Shown: one piece after another, positions 1 through 8,312 of the stretch
Layout of the letters: each line of letters begins with the position of its first letter
How positions within the stretch are numbered: the first letter of the stretch is position 1
Assembly: GCF_005405345.1 (NCBI RefSeq)
Contig: NZ_BJDW01000006.1
Coordinates: 91,260 to 155,259, forward strand
Length of the DNA stretch: 64,000 nucleotides
Reading direction: 5' to 3'
Origin: Enterococcus viikkiensis
Lineage (GTDB): Bacteria > Bacillota > Bacilli > Lactobacillales > Enterococcaceae
Notes under the pieces: model-generated
The model's input: only the letters and a program-made list of their open reading frames with translations
The model's database searches: none
What the model was told of the DNA's origin: nothing
Position numbers and translations under genes: made by a program

Positions 1-199
1 GAATAAACGTGGTTCCACCTAATCTTTGGACAGAATTTCTGTCCCTCACAAGCGATAACGGCGCTGTCCGCCCCTGCATTTAACAGGAGTCTTTTGAAAG
101 TGGTCATCCCTCGCGCTTGTCTGGAAAAGTTTCAGCCGTGCTCTTCCTCTCTGCTAAACAGCTTTCAAGTTCAGGTGTCTTTCTTCATCAATCAATTAC
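1..199 (-). promoter_or_regulatory. T-box leader, probably threonine-specific
   Basis: Read on the minus strand this is a T-box riboswitch leader. The conserved antiterminator box (AGGTGGAACCACG) is the complement of 8-20. Stem I closes by pairing of TTGAAAG (complement of 162-168) with CTTTCAA (complement of 95-101). Directly 5' of that closing strand is ACC followed by A (complement of 101-104), the usual position of a specifier codon and its flanking purine. ACC would read tRNA-Thr, so the controlled gene, beyond base 1, is probably thrS; this is inference. The terminator is outside the window. T-boxes sense uncharged tRNA and antiterminate synthetase or amino-acid genes. Confidence 0.85.
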
Positions 200-205
200 A
201 AACAC

Positions 206-235
206 ATTATAAACACTTATTGATTTAAAAAGCAA
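206..235 (-). promoter_or_regulatory. Promoter of the T-box transcript
   Basis: On the minus strand TTGCTT (complement of 230-235) is followed after 18 bases by TATAAT (complement of 206-211). This places a transcription start near base 199, just before the T-box stem I. Confidence 0.6.
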
Positions 236-247
236 GTACAACATTTA

Positions 248-424
248 TTATTTCCACTTACCGCCTTGCGCATAGCGATCTTTTTGCATTTCATTAATGA
301 TGACATGGATGTTTTCCTTGGGTGCACCAGCTGTTCTAGACACCGCCTCCGTTACTTCTTCCACCATTTTAGTTAACTGTTCTTGTGTTCTGCCTTCTAC
401 TAATTCGATGTGTACAAATGGCAT
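248..424 (-). CDS. 4-oxalocrotonate tautomerase family protein
   Basis: A 58-residue protein beginning [13 protein letters not shown]. It has the family hallmark, a proline directly after the initiator methionine that acts as catalytic base once Met is removed, and the usual 60-residue length. It ends in a short basic tail. Small 4-OT enzymes assemble as hexamers and tautomerise enol/keto acids; the physiological substrate in enterococci is not known. The ATG at 424 is preceded by an AGGAG Shine-Dalgarno. The gene sits just upstream of the T-box promoter on the same strand. Confidence 0.85.
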   Translation of the reverse strand: MPFVHIELVEGRTQEQLTKMVEEVTEAVSRTAGAPKENIHVIINEMQKDRYAQGGKWK

Positions 425-502
425 GCTGAATCACTCCTCTTATTTTTATTACTTCGCTTAATTTTAACACAATTAAATAAAGAATAAGAGATCATCGTAG
501 CC

Positions 503-676
503 CTATTTTTTTGACCACAAAATAATCTCATCGGGACTGAAATACAGCTGCTGTTGCCCTGTAAAACGAACCAAATATTTTTCTTGTTTGGTATCATAAA
601 AAACGATGATACCAAAAATCCCTTTAAAAGGTCCTGTAGTTACTGTAACGCTCTCACCCAATTTAAATTTTTCCAC
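503..676 (-). CDS. Small KOW-like (SH3-fold) protein
   Basis: A 57-residue ORF starting at GTG (complement of 674-676), with a strong GGGAGG Shine-Dalgarno just upstream. The N-terminal half reads GESVTVTTGPFKGIFGII, a good match to the KOW pattern (alternating hydrophobics, GPFKG, second glycine) found in ribosomal L24 and NusG-like proteins. The rest is a beta-rich segment ending LWSKK. KOW folds usually bind RNA or ribosomal protein; no specific function is known to me. It lies about 80 bases upstream of the tautomerase gene on the same strand and may be cotranscribed with it. Confidence 0.7.
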   Translation of the reverse strand: MEKFKLGESVTVTTGPFKGIFGIIVFYDTKQEKYLVRFTGQQQLYFSPDEIILWSKK

Positions 677-821
677 CTTTATTCCTCCCTCATTTCTTCG
701 ACTTTACTAAAGCATAAAAAAAAAGAAACCATTCGTCAATCAGAAGCTTCGTCAAAGTCAAATCATTATTGATAGCCCTTTCTTCATGGTAAAGTAAAAC
801 AATAAGACTGGAGGAAGGAAC

Positions 822-1232
822 ATGGATATCTATTTACATTTTACGAATCAGGCGAAAGAAGCAATTGCGTTTTATGAAGAAGTTTTTGAAACCGAGCCCG
901 CTCAAATCATGACGTTTGGGCAAATGCCTCAGGATGAAGAGAACCCATTAGATGACCGGTTCAAAGACTTGGTTCTGAATGCTAACCTTAAGCTTAATGA
1001 TACAAATGTCATGATTTCAGATAGTCCAGAAGGGATGGCTCCGCCAATTGTCGTTGGAAATAATGTCGCTTTAGTTTTTAATGCCACCACTGCTGAAGAA
1101 GCAACGAAAATCTTCAATCGCCTCACTGAAAAAGGAACGATTTTGTTGCCGTTGGAAAAAACTTTTTGGGCAAAATTATATGGAATGGTCAAGGATCAAT
1201 ACGGTGTCATGTGGCATATCAATCTCTATTAG
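822..1232 (+). CDS. VOC/PhnB-like family protein
   Basis: A 136-residue protein with the beta-alpha-beta-beta-beta pattern of the vicinal-oxygen-chelate superfamily, PhnB/3-demethylubiquinone-methyltransferase-like branch. The N-terminus (DIYLHFTNQAKEAIAFYEEVF) and the C-terminal KDQYGVMWHINL motif are typical. Such proteins are glyoxalase/bleomycin-resistance-fold dimers, often of unknown substrate. The ATG follows a GGAGGAAGG ribosome site. It is 17 bases upstream of a second VOC gene, so the two almost certainly form an operon closed by the hairpin at 2128-2160. I cannot assign a reaction. Confidence 0.85.
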   Translation: MDIYLHFTNQAKEAIAFYEEVFETEPAQIMTFGQMPQDEENPLDDRFKDLVLNANLKLNDTNVMISDSPEGMAPPIVVGNNVALVFNATTAEEATKIFNRLTEKGTILLPLEKTFWAKLYGMVKDQYGVMWHINLY

Positions 1233-1249
1233 AGAAAGGATGAACGATC

Positions 1250-2113
1250 ATGGAGCATCAATTTGGCTGCTGTCTTTGGTTTGATCACAATGCTGAAGAA
1301 GCTGCAGAATTTTACTTAGAAACGTTTGAAGATAGTCACAGAAAAGAAACCTTCTATTATGTAACAGATGACCACGGAAAAATTGGAGATACACTGACTA
1401 TTACTTTGGAGTTGGCTGGCTGTGAGATCATGCTATTGAACGGTGACGATACATTCAAACCAACGCCAGCAATTTCCTATGTTGTCAATTGTGAGAATGA
1501 ACAACAACTACAATTTGTCTGGGATCGGTTGAATAGTCCAGGTGAAACGTTAATGCCTTTGACCGATTATCCTGAACTTGGAAAATTTGGCTGGACAACT
1601 GATCGCTTCGGATTTTCTTGGCAAGTTCGGCTATGGGATAATTTACAAACCATCCTCCCTTGTATCATGTTCGCCAATCAGAATTATGGCTTAGCGCAAG
1701 CCGCAATTGATGAATGGATCGAAATTTTTGGTGGCAAACTAAACTTTATGATCAAAGGAAAAGAAGAACGTTTACGAGCAGCCGGCTTTCAGCTTCGAGG
1801 ACAAGATTTAATTATTATGGATAGACCCGAGAAACAAGCTTTTGATTTTTCAATGGCAAATTCATTCTATTTATATTACAAAGACCAAGCAGATATTGAT
1901 GCAGCTTGGGCGGCGATTACAAAAGAAGGCAAAGAATGGCCTTGCGGTTGGATGGAAGATAAATACGGCGTCTATTGGCAAACAGCAAGTAGCCAGCTTG
2001 ATGACATGCTTCGTGATCCTGATCAGGAAAAATCCAAGCGTGCGACATTGGCAATGTATGAAATGAAAAAAATTGATCTTGCTAAGATGCAGCGAGCTCA
2101 TGATGGCAGTTGA
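1250..2113 (+). CDS. Two-domain VOC/PhnB-like protein
   Basis: A 287-residue protein made of two consecutive PhnB-like VOC modules. The first (about residues 3-128) runs from FGCCLWFDHNAEEAAEFYLETF to DRFGFSWQVRLWD. The second (about 132-255) ends with DKYGVYWQTAS. A tail of about 30 helical residues (QEKSKRATLAMYEMKKIDLAKM) follows. Tandem VOC modules usually form one pseudosymmetric active site in a single chain. The ORF starts 17 bases after the preceding VOC gene, with AAAGGA upstream. Substrate and role are unknown. Confidence 0.85.
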   Translation: MEHQFGCCLWFDHNAEEAAEFYLETFEDSHRKETFYYVTDDHGKIGDTLTITLELAGCEIMLLNGDDTFKPTPAISYVVNCENEQQLQFVWDRLNSPGETLMPLTDYPELGKFGWTTDRFGFSWQVRLWDNLQTILPCIMFANQNYGLAQAAIDEWIEIFGGKLNFMIKGKEERLRAAGFQLRGQDLIIMDRPEKQAFDFSMANSFYLYYKDQADIDAAWAAITKEGKEWPCGWMEDKYGVYWQTASSQLDDMLRDPDQEKSKRATLAMYEMKKIDLAKMQRAHDGS

Positions 2114-2127
2114 TAGTAGCGACAACG

Positions 2128-2160
2128 AAGGACAATCAGCAATGTTAGCTGATTGTCCTT
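2128..2160 (+). terminator. Rho-independent terminator of the VOC operon
   Basis: A perfect 13-bp stem (2128-2140 with 2148-2160) with a 7-base loop, ending in a short T-rich run. It lies 15 bases after the second VOC stop codon. Confidence 0.85.
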
Positions 2161-2191
2161 CTTCTTGCTGATTTCTGTTCAATTCAGCCTT

Positions 2192-2221
2192 TTGCTTCTC
2201 CCAGTCCTTCTGTGCTATACT
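2192..2221 (+). promoter_or_regulatory. Promoter of helD
   Basis: TTGCTT at 2192-2197 and TATACT at 2216-2221, spaced by 18 bases, lie about 50 bases before the helD start, downstream of the VOC terminator. Confidence 0.55.
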
Positions 2222-2270
2222 ATTATGCTGTTAAAAACAGTTTGATGGAAAAAACAAAGGAGGATGCTCA

Positions 2271-4550
2271 ATGAACGCTAGAGAGTACGAACAAGAGCAC
2301 GTCCAACAGACAAGCACCTTAATCCAACAAGAAATTGCTTTTTTGGACAATCAAAAAAAAGAAACAAAGTCAAAATTTGATACCGACATGTTGGAAAATG
2401 CCGGTCAAAAGATTCAAGCCGGTTCCTTTGAAGCATTAGCTGATACGATGGCGGAAACGCGCCAACATGAGCAAGAGTTGTTAGTACGCTATCAAACCTT
2501 CGCTTCACAAGAAAAACGTCAAAAAGTGCTTAAACTAATGGGGCAAAATCCCTACTTTGCTCGGATCGATTTTAAAGAAGACCAAGAAGCGGAGACACTT
2601 TATTTAGGAATCGCTTCTTTAAGAGATACAAAAGAAGAAACGATCGTCATTGACTGGCGGGCCCCCATCGCCAATCTTTATTATGAAGGCACACTAGGTC
2701 AAACCCATTATGAAGCTCATGACGCGATCATTCCCATCGAATTATTATTGAAACGACAATTCAAAATTCGTGAAGGTCAGATTTTATCAATGGTGGATAC
2801 CTCCGAAGCAATCAATGATGATTTCTTATTAGAAATTTTAGATGAAGCCTCTTCGAACCATATGAAAAATATCGTGGCGACGATCCAACGTTCGCAAAAC
2901 GAGATCATTCGCGATACGAGAAGCAAAGTTTTAGTCGTGGAAGGAATCGCCGGCAGCGGAAAAACTTCTGCGTTGTTGCAGCGAGTTGCCTACCTTCTTT
3001 ATCATAATCGCAAATGGCTAGATAACGAACAAGTATTGCTATTCTCGCCAAACCATATTTTTTCAGATTACATTTCGACTGTCCTACCTTCTCTTGGTGA
3101 AAGTGGGATACCAACGGAAACCTTCAAAACATTCTTAGCCGCATTATTGCCGACCTATCAGATTCATACGGAGGAAAGTCATGAAGAAGTCTTCCTTTCT
3201 GGTCAAGATGACCGTGTCTTGAGAGCGAAAAGTAGTTTTGCCATCGTTCAATCCCTGTATCGCTACGTGAAACAAATTTCTGATTTTGGTCCCTTGTTCC
3301 GTGATTTAAAGCTAAAGCAAGATGTATTGATTCCTAAACAGCAAATCCGTAACTGGTACCAAGAAGCCAATCCTAGTTTACCGATGTATCAACGAATGCA
3401 ACTGTTACAAACGAAACTTTTGAAGAAATTAGGCGGCTTGGAAAAGGATGAGATGAAAAAGGATTGGGCGAAGAAAGCGGCCGACGAATTAGTCGATGCG
3501 GTTTTTGTCAATAATCCCGATATGGAAGATTCTGAAAAGGCGGAGCGTCGATTGCGTCGTCAAATGACACAAAAAATTGTCCGAAAGAAATTCCGTCCTA
3601 TACGCCGCCAAATCAATCGTTTCGGTTTTATCAATTATGCGAAGCAATACCTGCATTTTCTACAACAGGTTCCCGATAGTTTATTAAAACACTATCAACT
3701 GACAGAAGAACATTGGAAAACGATGCAAACGGAATTACTGCAAGATTTCAAACGGAAAGACATTAGCTTGGAAGATGGCACCTTATTATTTCTATTAATG
3801 AAGGCAATCCATCCACTCGATGTCAGACAAAAGGCCCGTTTTATCTTCATTGATGAGATGCAGGACTTTTCACCGGCACAAGTCGCTTTGTTGAAACATT
3901 TGTATCCCAAAGCTACCTACACATTATGCGGGGACTTGAACCAAAAAGTTTTTGGCAATGAAAGTATGGTCCATTCATTGACAGAGATTTTCCCTGAGCA
4001 AGAATTGACGCATTTTGAGCTGACAACTAGTTATCGTTCCACTGAGGAGATCACTAATTTTGCCAATCAATTTTTGACCCAAGAAAATCGGGTAGAACTT
4101 ACCGCTCGCGTAGGCGATTTACCGAATATTTATTATGCCAATGAAAAACGTCAAATGATCGACGGGTTGGTTCAACAAATCGAAGAAACAAAGGAACTGG
4201 CAAAGTATTGGCGCACCGCAATCATTGCGAAAACCGTAGAAGAGTGCCAAGACCTTTATAACCAATTGACGCCTGAGCAAAAAGACCACGTCCAGCTACT
4301 AACAGATGGTGAGGACTTCATGAAGAAGAGTCTGCTCATTATTCCTACTTACTTAGCCAAGGGGTTGGAATTTGATCGCGTCTTTGCATGGAACGTCTCA
4401 CCAGAAAATTATCACACGGAACAAGACAAGCTGATTTTATACACCGTCTGCACCCGTGCGATGCATGAACTAAACCTATTAGTCGTTGATCAAAAGAGTC
4501 CCTTATTAGAAAGAATACCCGAAACACTTTATCAAGAAAAAGCGATTTAA
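2271..4550 (+). CDS. helD: RNA polymerase recycling motor HelD (UvrD-like SF1 ATPase)
   Basis: A 759-residue superfamily 1 helicase-fold protein of the HelD family. The N-terminal region is a long charged helical segment, as expected for the coiled-coil arm that enters RNA polymerase. It is followed by the family-typical DWRAPIANLYYEG. Walker A is GIAGSGKT at residues 225-232 and the Walker B-type DEMQD is at 528-532. A UvrD-like motif (TSYRSTEEITNFANQFL) and a C-terminal motif VI-like stretch (YTVCTRAMHELNLL) follow. HelD uses ATP to remove stalled core RNA polymerase from nucleic acid and aids recycling. The gene is monocistronic, with its own promoter and a terminator shared with yebC. Start ATG is preceded by AAAGGAGG. 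Confidence 0.93.
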   Translation: MNAREYEQEHVQQTSTLIQQEIAFLDNQKKETKSKFDTDMLENAGQKIQAGSFEALADTMAETRQHEQELLVRYQTFASQEKRQKVLKLMGQNPYFARIDFKEDQEAETLYLGIASLRDTKEETIVIDWRAPIANLYYEGTLGQTHYEAHDAIIPIELLLKRQFKIREGQILSMVDTSEAINDDFLLEILDEASSNHMKNIVATIQRSQNEIIRDTRSKVLVVEGIAGSGKTSALLQRVAYLLYHNRKWLDNEQVLLFSPNHIFSDYISTVLPSLGESGIPTETFKTFLAALLPTYQIHTEESHEEVFLSGQDDRVLRAKSSFAIVQSLYRYVKQISDFGPLFRDLKLKQDVLIPKQQIRNWYQEANPSLPMYQRMQLLQTKLLKKLGGLEKDEMKKDWAKKAADELVDAVFVNNPDMEDSEKAERRLRRQMTQKIVRKKFRPIRRQINRFGFINYAKQYLHFLQQVPDSLLKHYQLTEEHWKTMQTELLQDFKRKDISLEDGTLLFLLMKAIHPLDVRQKARFIFIDEMQDFSPAQVALLKHLYPKATYTLCGDLNQKVFGNESMVHSLTEIFPEQELTHFELTTSYRSTEEITNFANQFLTQENRVELTARVGDLPNIYYANEKRQMIDGLVQQIEETKELAKYWRTAIIAKTVEECQDLYNQLTPEQKDHVQLLTDGEDFMKKSLLIIPTYLAKGLEFDRVFAWNVSPENYHTEQDKLILYTVCTRAMHELNLLVVDQKSPLLERIPETLYQEKAI

Positions 4551-4561
4551 GTAAAAAAATA

Positions 4562-4596
4562 AAGAAGACAAGGAAACATAATTTCCTTGCCTTCTT
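4562..4596. terminator. Bidirectional terminator between helD and yebC
   Basis: A hairpin (AAGAAGACAAGGAAA paired with TTTCCTTGCCTTCTT, one mismatch) lies between the convergent stops of helD and yebC. It has T-runs on the plus side and A-runs on the other, so it can serve both genes. Confidence 0.8.
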
Positions 4597-4601
4597 CTTT
4601 T

Positions 4602-5321
4602 TTAATCGTCTAACTCAACGTTATGATAAATTTGTTGAACATCTTCTAATTCATCTAATACGTCGATCATTTTTTCAAATTTTTCTAAGTCATCCCCGGT
4701 CAATGTCACTTCGTTTTGCGGAATCATTTGCATTTCAGCCATCGAGAATTCTGTAATGCCCTTCTCCTTCAAAGCTGCTTGGATCTCATTGAAATCTTCT
4801 GGTTCGCCATAGACGATAATTTGTCCATCTTCGTCAACAACATCGCGAACATCAATTTCTTTTTCCATTAAATATTCCAACACTTCATCCGCATCAGCAC
4901 CGGTAAAGCCGAATAAAGCAGTATTGTCGAACATATAAGCAACCGCACCAGAGACACCCATGTTTCCGCCATTTTTACCAAAGGCCGCGCGGACATCAGA
5001 CGCAGTCCGATTGACATTATTCGTCAAGGCGTCAACGATGACCATTGAACCATTCGGTCCGAAGCCTTCATAGCGTAGTTCTTGGAACGTTTCGTCGCCA
5101 GAGCCTTTTGCTTTTTCGATTGCACGATCAATAATATGTTTTGGCACATTATAGGTTTTCGCCCGTTCAATAACAAAACGCAGCTTTTGGTTGGCATGCG
5201 GATCAGGGTCTCCTGATTTTGCTGCTGCATAAATTTCGATCCCAAATTTTGCGTAAATTTTACTATTGTTTGCATCCTTCGCAGTCTTCTTAGCTACGAT
5301 GTTCGCCCACTTACGTCCCAT
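4602..5321 (-). CDS. yebC: YebC/PmpR/TACO1 family protein
   Basis: A 239-residue member of the YebC family, recognised from the N-terminal [12 protein letters not shown], the [13 protein letters not shown] segment and the [25 protein letters not shown] motif. It belongs to the shorter-named YeeN/YeeI-type branch rather than the YrbC branch. The family was long annotated as DNA-binding transcription factors. More recent work on bacterial and mitochondrial members points to a translational role at difficult (for example proline-rich) stretches, so the regulator label should be treated cautiously. The gene has its own TATAAT box and is not tightly linked to tmcAL upstream. Confidence 0.93.
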   Translation of the reverse strand: MGRKWANIVAKKTAKDANNSKIYAKFGIEIYAAAKSGDPDPHANQKLRFVIERAKTYNVPKHIIDRAIEKAKGSGDETFQELRYEGFGPNGSMVIVDALTNNVNRTASDVRAAFGKNGGNMGVSGAVAYMFDNTALFGFTGADADEVLEYLMEKEIDVRDVVDEDGQIIVYGEPEDFNEIQAALKEKGITEFSMAEMQMIPQNEVTLTGDDLEKFEKMIDVLDELEDVQQIYHNVELDD

Positions 5322-5357
5322 GTTTTCACTTCACTTCCGTTAATTTTTTACTTTTTC

Positions 5358-5386
5358 ATTATAACGACTCCCCTGTACTTTGGAAA
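5358..5386 (-). promoter_or_regulatory. Promoter of yebC
   Basis: On the minus strand TTTCCA (complement of 5381-5386) and TATAAT (complement of 5358-5363) are spaced by 17 bases and lie about 40 bases before yebC. The -10 is perfect and the -35 weak. Confidence 0.5.
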
Positions 5387-5393
5387 GTCTTTT

Positions 5394-6533
5394 TTAAACT
5401 TGAATGGGAAATCGCCCACTTGTCTGTTCAGTGGGACAAATCAATTGATAAATTTGATCAGCACGATACGTTAGAAAATGCTGTTCTCGTTCCTTTTGAC
5501 CTATTTTCGCAGCAACTGGCAATGCAAACTGCTTTTTCTTTTGGTTTAAATACGCTTGTCCTTTTTGCGTGAAACCTAAAATATGTAACAGTGAATCTGC
5601 TTGTTCCGCTTTTATTTCGGCTTCATGAATTTGTAGTAAGACATAGGTAAGTAAACGTTGCAACCGTGGCTGCGTATAGCGTTTCGTAATAATTGCTTGT
5701 AAATAATCGGAAAAATTAGCCGCCTTCTGACTGGTCAAGCGGTGCTCCAAGCCCTCATTCATTTGATAAAGCTCTTGCAGCCCTTTCAACGAAGTAGCCC
5801 GCAGCTGATACTGCAGCAAGGGCCAAAAATCAGACCAAGAAATGTGTGTGCTTTGCAACGCGCGTCGTGTCTCAACAGGGACAAAGTCTGACACCGCTTC
5901 TCCTGCTAAGACCGCTTGTCGGATGCCAGTAGCACTGGCAAATTGATTATCCACCAGTGACTCATCGTGATAGCCTTGATCTTTGCGAGGTAATGGGAAA
6001 ATTTCCATCGGATGATCGTAAAAGGCATTTTCCTTAGCGTAACTTAACCCTAAAATATGATTTGGCGGAAAATCTTTCGCCTTTGGATAGAGTCGTGACA
6101 CGGCCTCCGCCATTTTTTCAGGATAACTCCAGCCAACCGGCAATTCATGAAACAACTGATCGATTGCTGTTTGCTCTTCCATAAAAAAACGGCCGTAATC
6201 AGCGTAATCAAACGTCGCCTGATTGTCCGTCCCGAAACATAAAGCATCGCAATTCAAGGCTTGCAGCAACTTGATGCTACCCTTCGCGAAATAATCCGCT
6301 GATTGAACGGCCCAAGCAAATGGCAACTCCACAACGAGATCAACGCCATTTTTCAATGCTGCTTCGGCCCGCGACCATTTATCTGTAATCGCCGGCTCTC
6401 CACGCTGTAAAAAATTCCCGCTCATCACCGCTACAACTACATCTGCTCCACTTAGTTCCCGCGCTTTTTGAGCGTGATATTTATGCCCATTGTGGAACGG
6501 ATTATATTCCACAACTATCCCGCAACTTCGCAA
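5394..6533 (-). CDS. tmcAL: tRNA(Met) cytidine acetate ligase TmcAL
   Basis: A 379-residue nucleotidyltransferase-superfamily protein (formerly YlbM). The N-terminus carries GIVVEYNPFHNGHKYH, with the HNGH ATP-binding signature, followed by VAVMSGNFLQRGEPA. TmcAL activates acetate with ATP and forms N4-acetylcytidine at the wobble position of elongator tRNA-Met. I place the start at the TTG at 6531-6533: it gives MRSCGIVV, the same length as family members, and lies 7 bases after a GGGGG ribosome site. The ATG at 6537-6539 is too close to that site. It is the last gene of the yqe block, separated from yqeM by a terminator, so it may be expressed partly by read-through. Confidence 0.93.
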   Translation of the reverse strand: MRSCGIVVEYNPFHNGHKYHAQKARELSGADVVVAVMSGNFLQRGEPAITDKWSRAEAALKNGVDLVVELPFAWAVQSADYFAKGSIKLLQALNCDALCFGTDNQATFDYADYGRFFMEEQTAIDQLFHELPVGWSYPEKMAEAVSRLYPKAKDFPPNHILGLSYAKENAFYDHPMEIFPLPRKDQGYHDESLVDNQFASATGIRQAVLAGEAVSDFVPVETRRALQSTHISWSDFWPLLQYQLRATSLKGLQELYQMNEGLEHRLTSQKAANFSDYLQAIITKRYTQPRLQRLLTYVLLQIHEAEIKAEQADSLLHILGFTQKGQAYLNQKKKQFALPVAAKIGQKEREQHFLTYRADQIYQLICPTEQTSGRFPIQV

Positions 6534-6571
6534 AGCCATTCCCCCTTTAATCAAAAAAATCTGTCTTCAAC

Positions 6572-6594
6572 AAAAAAACCGAGATTTCTCTCGG
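6572..6594 (-). terminator. Terminator after yqeM
   Basis: On the minus strand CCGAGA-GAAA-TCTCGG followed by TTTTTTT begins at the base after the yqeM stop codon. It should end or attenuate the yqe transcript before tmcAL. Confidence 0.8.
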
Positions 6595-7326
6595 CTATTT
6601 TTGACAAACAAAAAACCAGCGTTTGCTTGTCTTGTTTGGTTGTTCATCCGTAAAGTCCGCAAAGACCTCAACTTTGCTAAAGCCCACCTCTGTCAGCATG
6701 TCTTGATACATTTCTAGGGGATAGGTTCGCTCTTGATGAAGTTCATCAAATCGTTCAAATTTTTCTCCGGCTTCTTTGACGAAAAAGGTTAAAAAATGTT
6801 CGATACTATGAGGAACCTCGCCGGGATAACTATCCCACAAAAATGCAAAATCTTCTGTCTGATCATGGAAACTATAATTAGGAAAGACTTCATCCACTTG
6901 ATAGGTTGAATGCACATCGAAAATAAAGCTACCCTTTTCTTTCAACAACTGATACACGCCGCTAAAAACTTGTTGAACTTGCGTCGCGTCTTGCATATAG
7001 CAAAGAGAATCAGAAAAACAGGTCACGGCCTGATAATCCCCGATATCAGTCAAATCCAGCATATCGCCAGCGATCCAATTAATTGAAACATCTTCTTGGA
7101 TTGCCCGGTCACTAGCCAGCGTCAACATTTCCTCCGATAGATCCAGACCCGTCACCTCAAAGTCTGCCTTAGCAAATTCAACAGCTAACGCCCCCGTTCC
7201 ACAAGCCAACTCTAAAATCTGCTTGGTCCCTTGAGGTAAGTGTTTCAGTGAAAAGGCTAACCATTGCTGATACAACGAATCATCCATCACTTCATCATAA
7301 ACAAAAGCAAATGTTTCGTATGCCAT
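6595..7326 (-). CDS. yqeM: Class I SAM-dependent methyltransferase (YqeM-like)
   Basis: A 243-residue class I methyltransferase. Motif I is ILELACGTGALAVEF, followed by VTGLDLSEEMLTLA and a DMLDL acidic motif. The start is taken at the ATG sharing its A with the rsfS stop codon (TAATG at 7324-7328), giving MAYETFAFVYDEVMD and implying translational coupling to rsfS. Position after rsfS matches yqeM of the Bacillus yqe operon. The substrate is not established; context suggests RNA or a ribosome-associated target, but that is inference. Confidence 0.9.
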   Translation of the reverse strand: MAYETFAFVYDEVMDDSLYQQWLAFSLKHLPQGTKQILELACGTGALAVEFAKADFEVTGLDLSEEMLTLASDRAIQEDVSINWIAGDMLDLTDIGDYQAVTCFSDSLCYMQDATQVQQVFSGVYQLLKEKGSFIFDVHSTYQVDEVFPNYSFHDQTEDFAFLWDSYPGEVPHSIEHFLTFFVKEAGEKFERFDELHQERTYPLEMYQDMLTEVGFSKVEVFADFTDEQPNKTSKRWFFVCQK

Positions 7327-7664
7327 TAGTCGATCCAAGCCTCAATGTTTTCTAGCGGTGCATCAGACCATAGTTTTTCTAAGTTATAAAATTCTCGCTC
7401 TGAAGGACTGAACACGTGAACGATCAAATCGCCTAAGTCGATCAAAACCCATTTTCCGCCATCTTTTCCTTCTACTCGTTTCACTTCTACTTGCGCTTCT
7501 TCTTCCTTGTCAATGATCTCATCAACGATTGCGTTGATTTGACGATCTGAATTAGCGGAACAAATCATAAAATAATCGGCTAATAAAGAGACTTGTGTAA
7601 CATCCAAGGCAACAATATCCACCGCCCGTTTTGAATCAGCTGCTTTTACTGCAATTTCTAACAT
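7326..7664 (-). CDS. rsfS: Ribosomal silencing factor RsfS
   Basis: RsfS (YqeL/Iojap family) binds L14 on the 50S subunit and blocks joining with 30S under starvation. The family core is clear: KAADSKRAVDIVALDV, LLADYFMICSANSDRQI and WVLIDLGDLIVHVFSP. Coordinates use the first canonical start, ATG at 7662-7664, but that ATG has no ribosome site at a normal distance. A perfect AAGGAGG (complement of 7689-7695) sits 24 bases upstream. The intervening frame is open and encodes ATA-GAT-AGT-AAA-AAA before the ATG, matching the MNSK-x-x-L start of homologues. True initiation may therefore be at ATA 7677-7679 (118 aa). yqeK lies upstream and yqeM overlaps downstream. Confidence 0.93.
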   Translation of the reverse strand: MLEIAVKAADSKRAVDIVALDVTQVSLLADYFMICSANSDRQINAIVDEIIDKEEEAQVEVKRVEGKDGGKWVLIDLGDLIVHVFSPSEREFYNLEKLWSDAPLENIEAWID

Positions 7665-7715
7665 TTTTTTACTATCTATGATAATTCTCCTCCTTATAAT
7701 TGTACAACTTACTTA

Positions 7716-8312
7716 TTATTTTATTCCTGCAACCCAACGATTATAGGTTTCTATCGTTTTAGGATAAATCGGACTTTCACCTTCAACTAAATGTGCTAGC
7801 GTATGTTTTGTTTCAAAAGCCACAGCTTGATCTAGATCACTAAAAGCGATCACACGAGCATCTTCTACACTAGGAAAATTCCGGCCCGGCTCGATATAAT
7901 CTGCCACATAAATAATTTTATCTAACAACGTCATCTCCGCAGATCCCGTCGTATGCAGACGGATCGCATTTAAGATTTCCTCATCAGTAATACTTAGCTC
8001 CCGCGCAACGAAATCTGCACCGACAAGTCCGTGCCAAATGGCGTTCCCATATTTTAATAATTCTGTTTTATTTTCAAAGTTTCCTTGATCGATGGCTAGT
8101 TGAAACTCTTCGTCTGAACGCTCTTTGGCATAATCATGAGTCAAAGCTGCGATACTGGCTTTTTCCGGTGATTCACCGAAACGTTCAGCCAAAGCGACTG
8201 CGGTTTCTTCTACTCCAAGGACATGCTTGAAGCGTCGTTCGCTCATTCGCATTTGAACAGCCTGCATCAAAGCTTCACGATCCATCGCCGTATACTCAGC
8301 ACTATACTTCAT
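7716..8312 (-). CDS. yqeK: YqeK, HD-domain diadenosine tetraphosphatase
   Basis: A 198-residue HD-superfamily metallohydrolase. The metal ligands are visible as RFKHVLGVEETA (first His), ALTHDYAKE (HD pair), NAIWHGLVGA (His) and LDKIIYVADYIEP (distal Asp). YqeK enzymes are di-iron symmetrical Ap4A hydrolases, cleaving Ap4A to two ADP and limiting this alarmone. The start is the ATG at 8310-8312, overlapping the nadD 3' end by 11 bases, with AGAAGG upstream. It sits between nadD and rsfS as in Bacillus and other Firmicutes. Confidence 0.93.
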   Translation of the reverse strand: MKYSAEYTAMDREALMQAVQMRMSERRFKHVLGVEETAVALAERFGESPEKASIAALTHDYAKERSDEEFQLAIDQGNFENKTELLKYGNAIWHGLVGADFVARELSITDEEILNAIRLHTTGSAEMTLLDKIIYVADYIEPGRNFPSVEDARVIAFSDLDQAVAFETKHTLAHLVEGESPIYPKTIETYNRWVAGIK

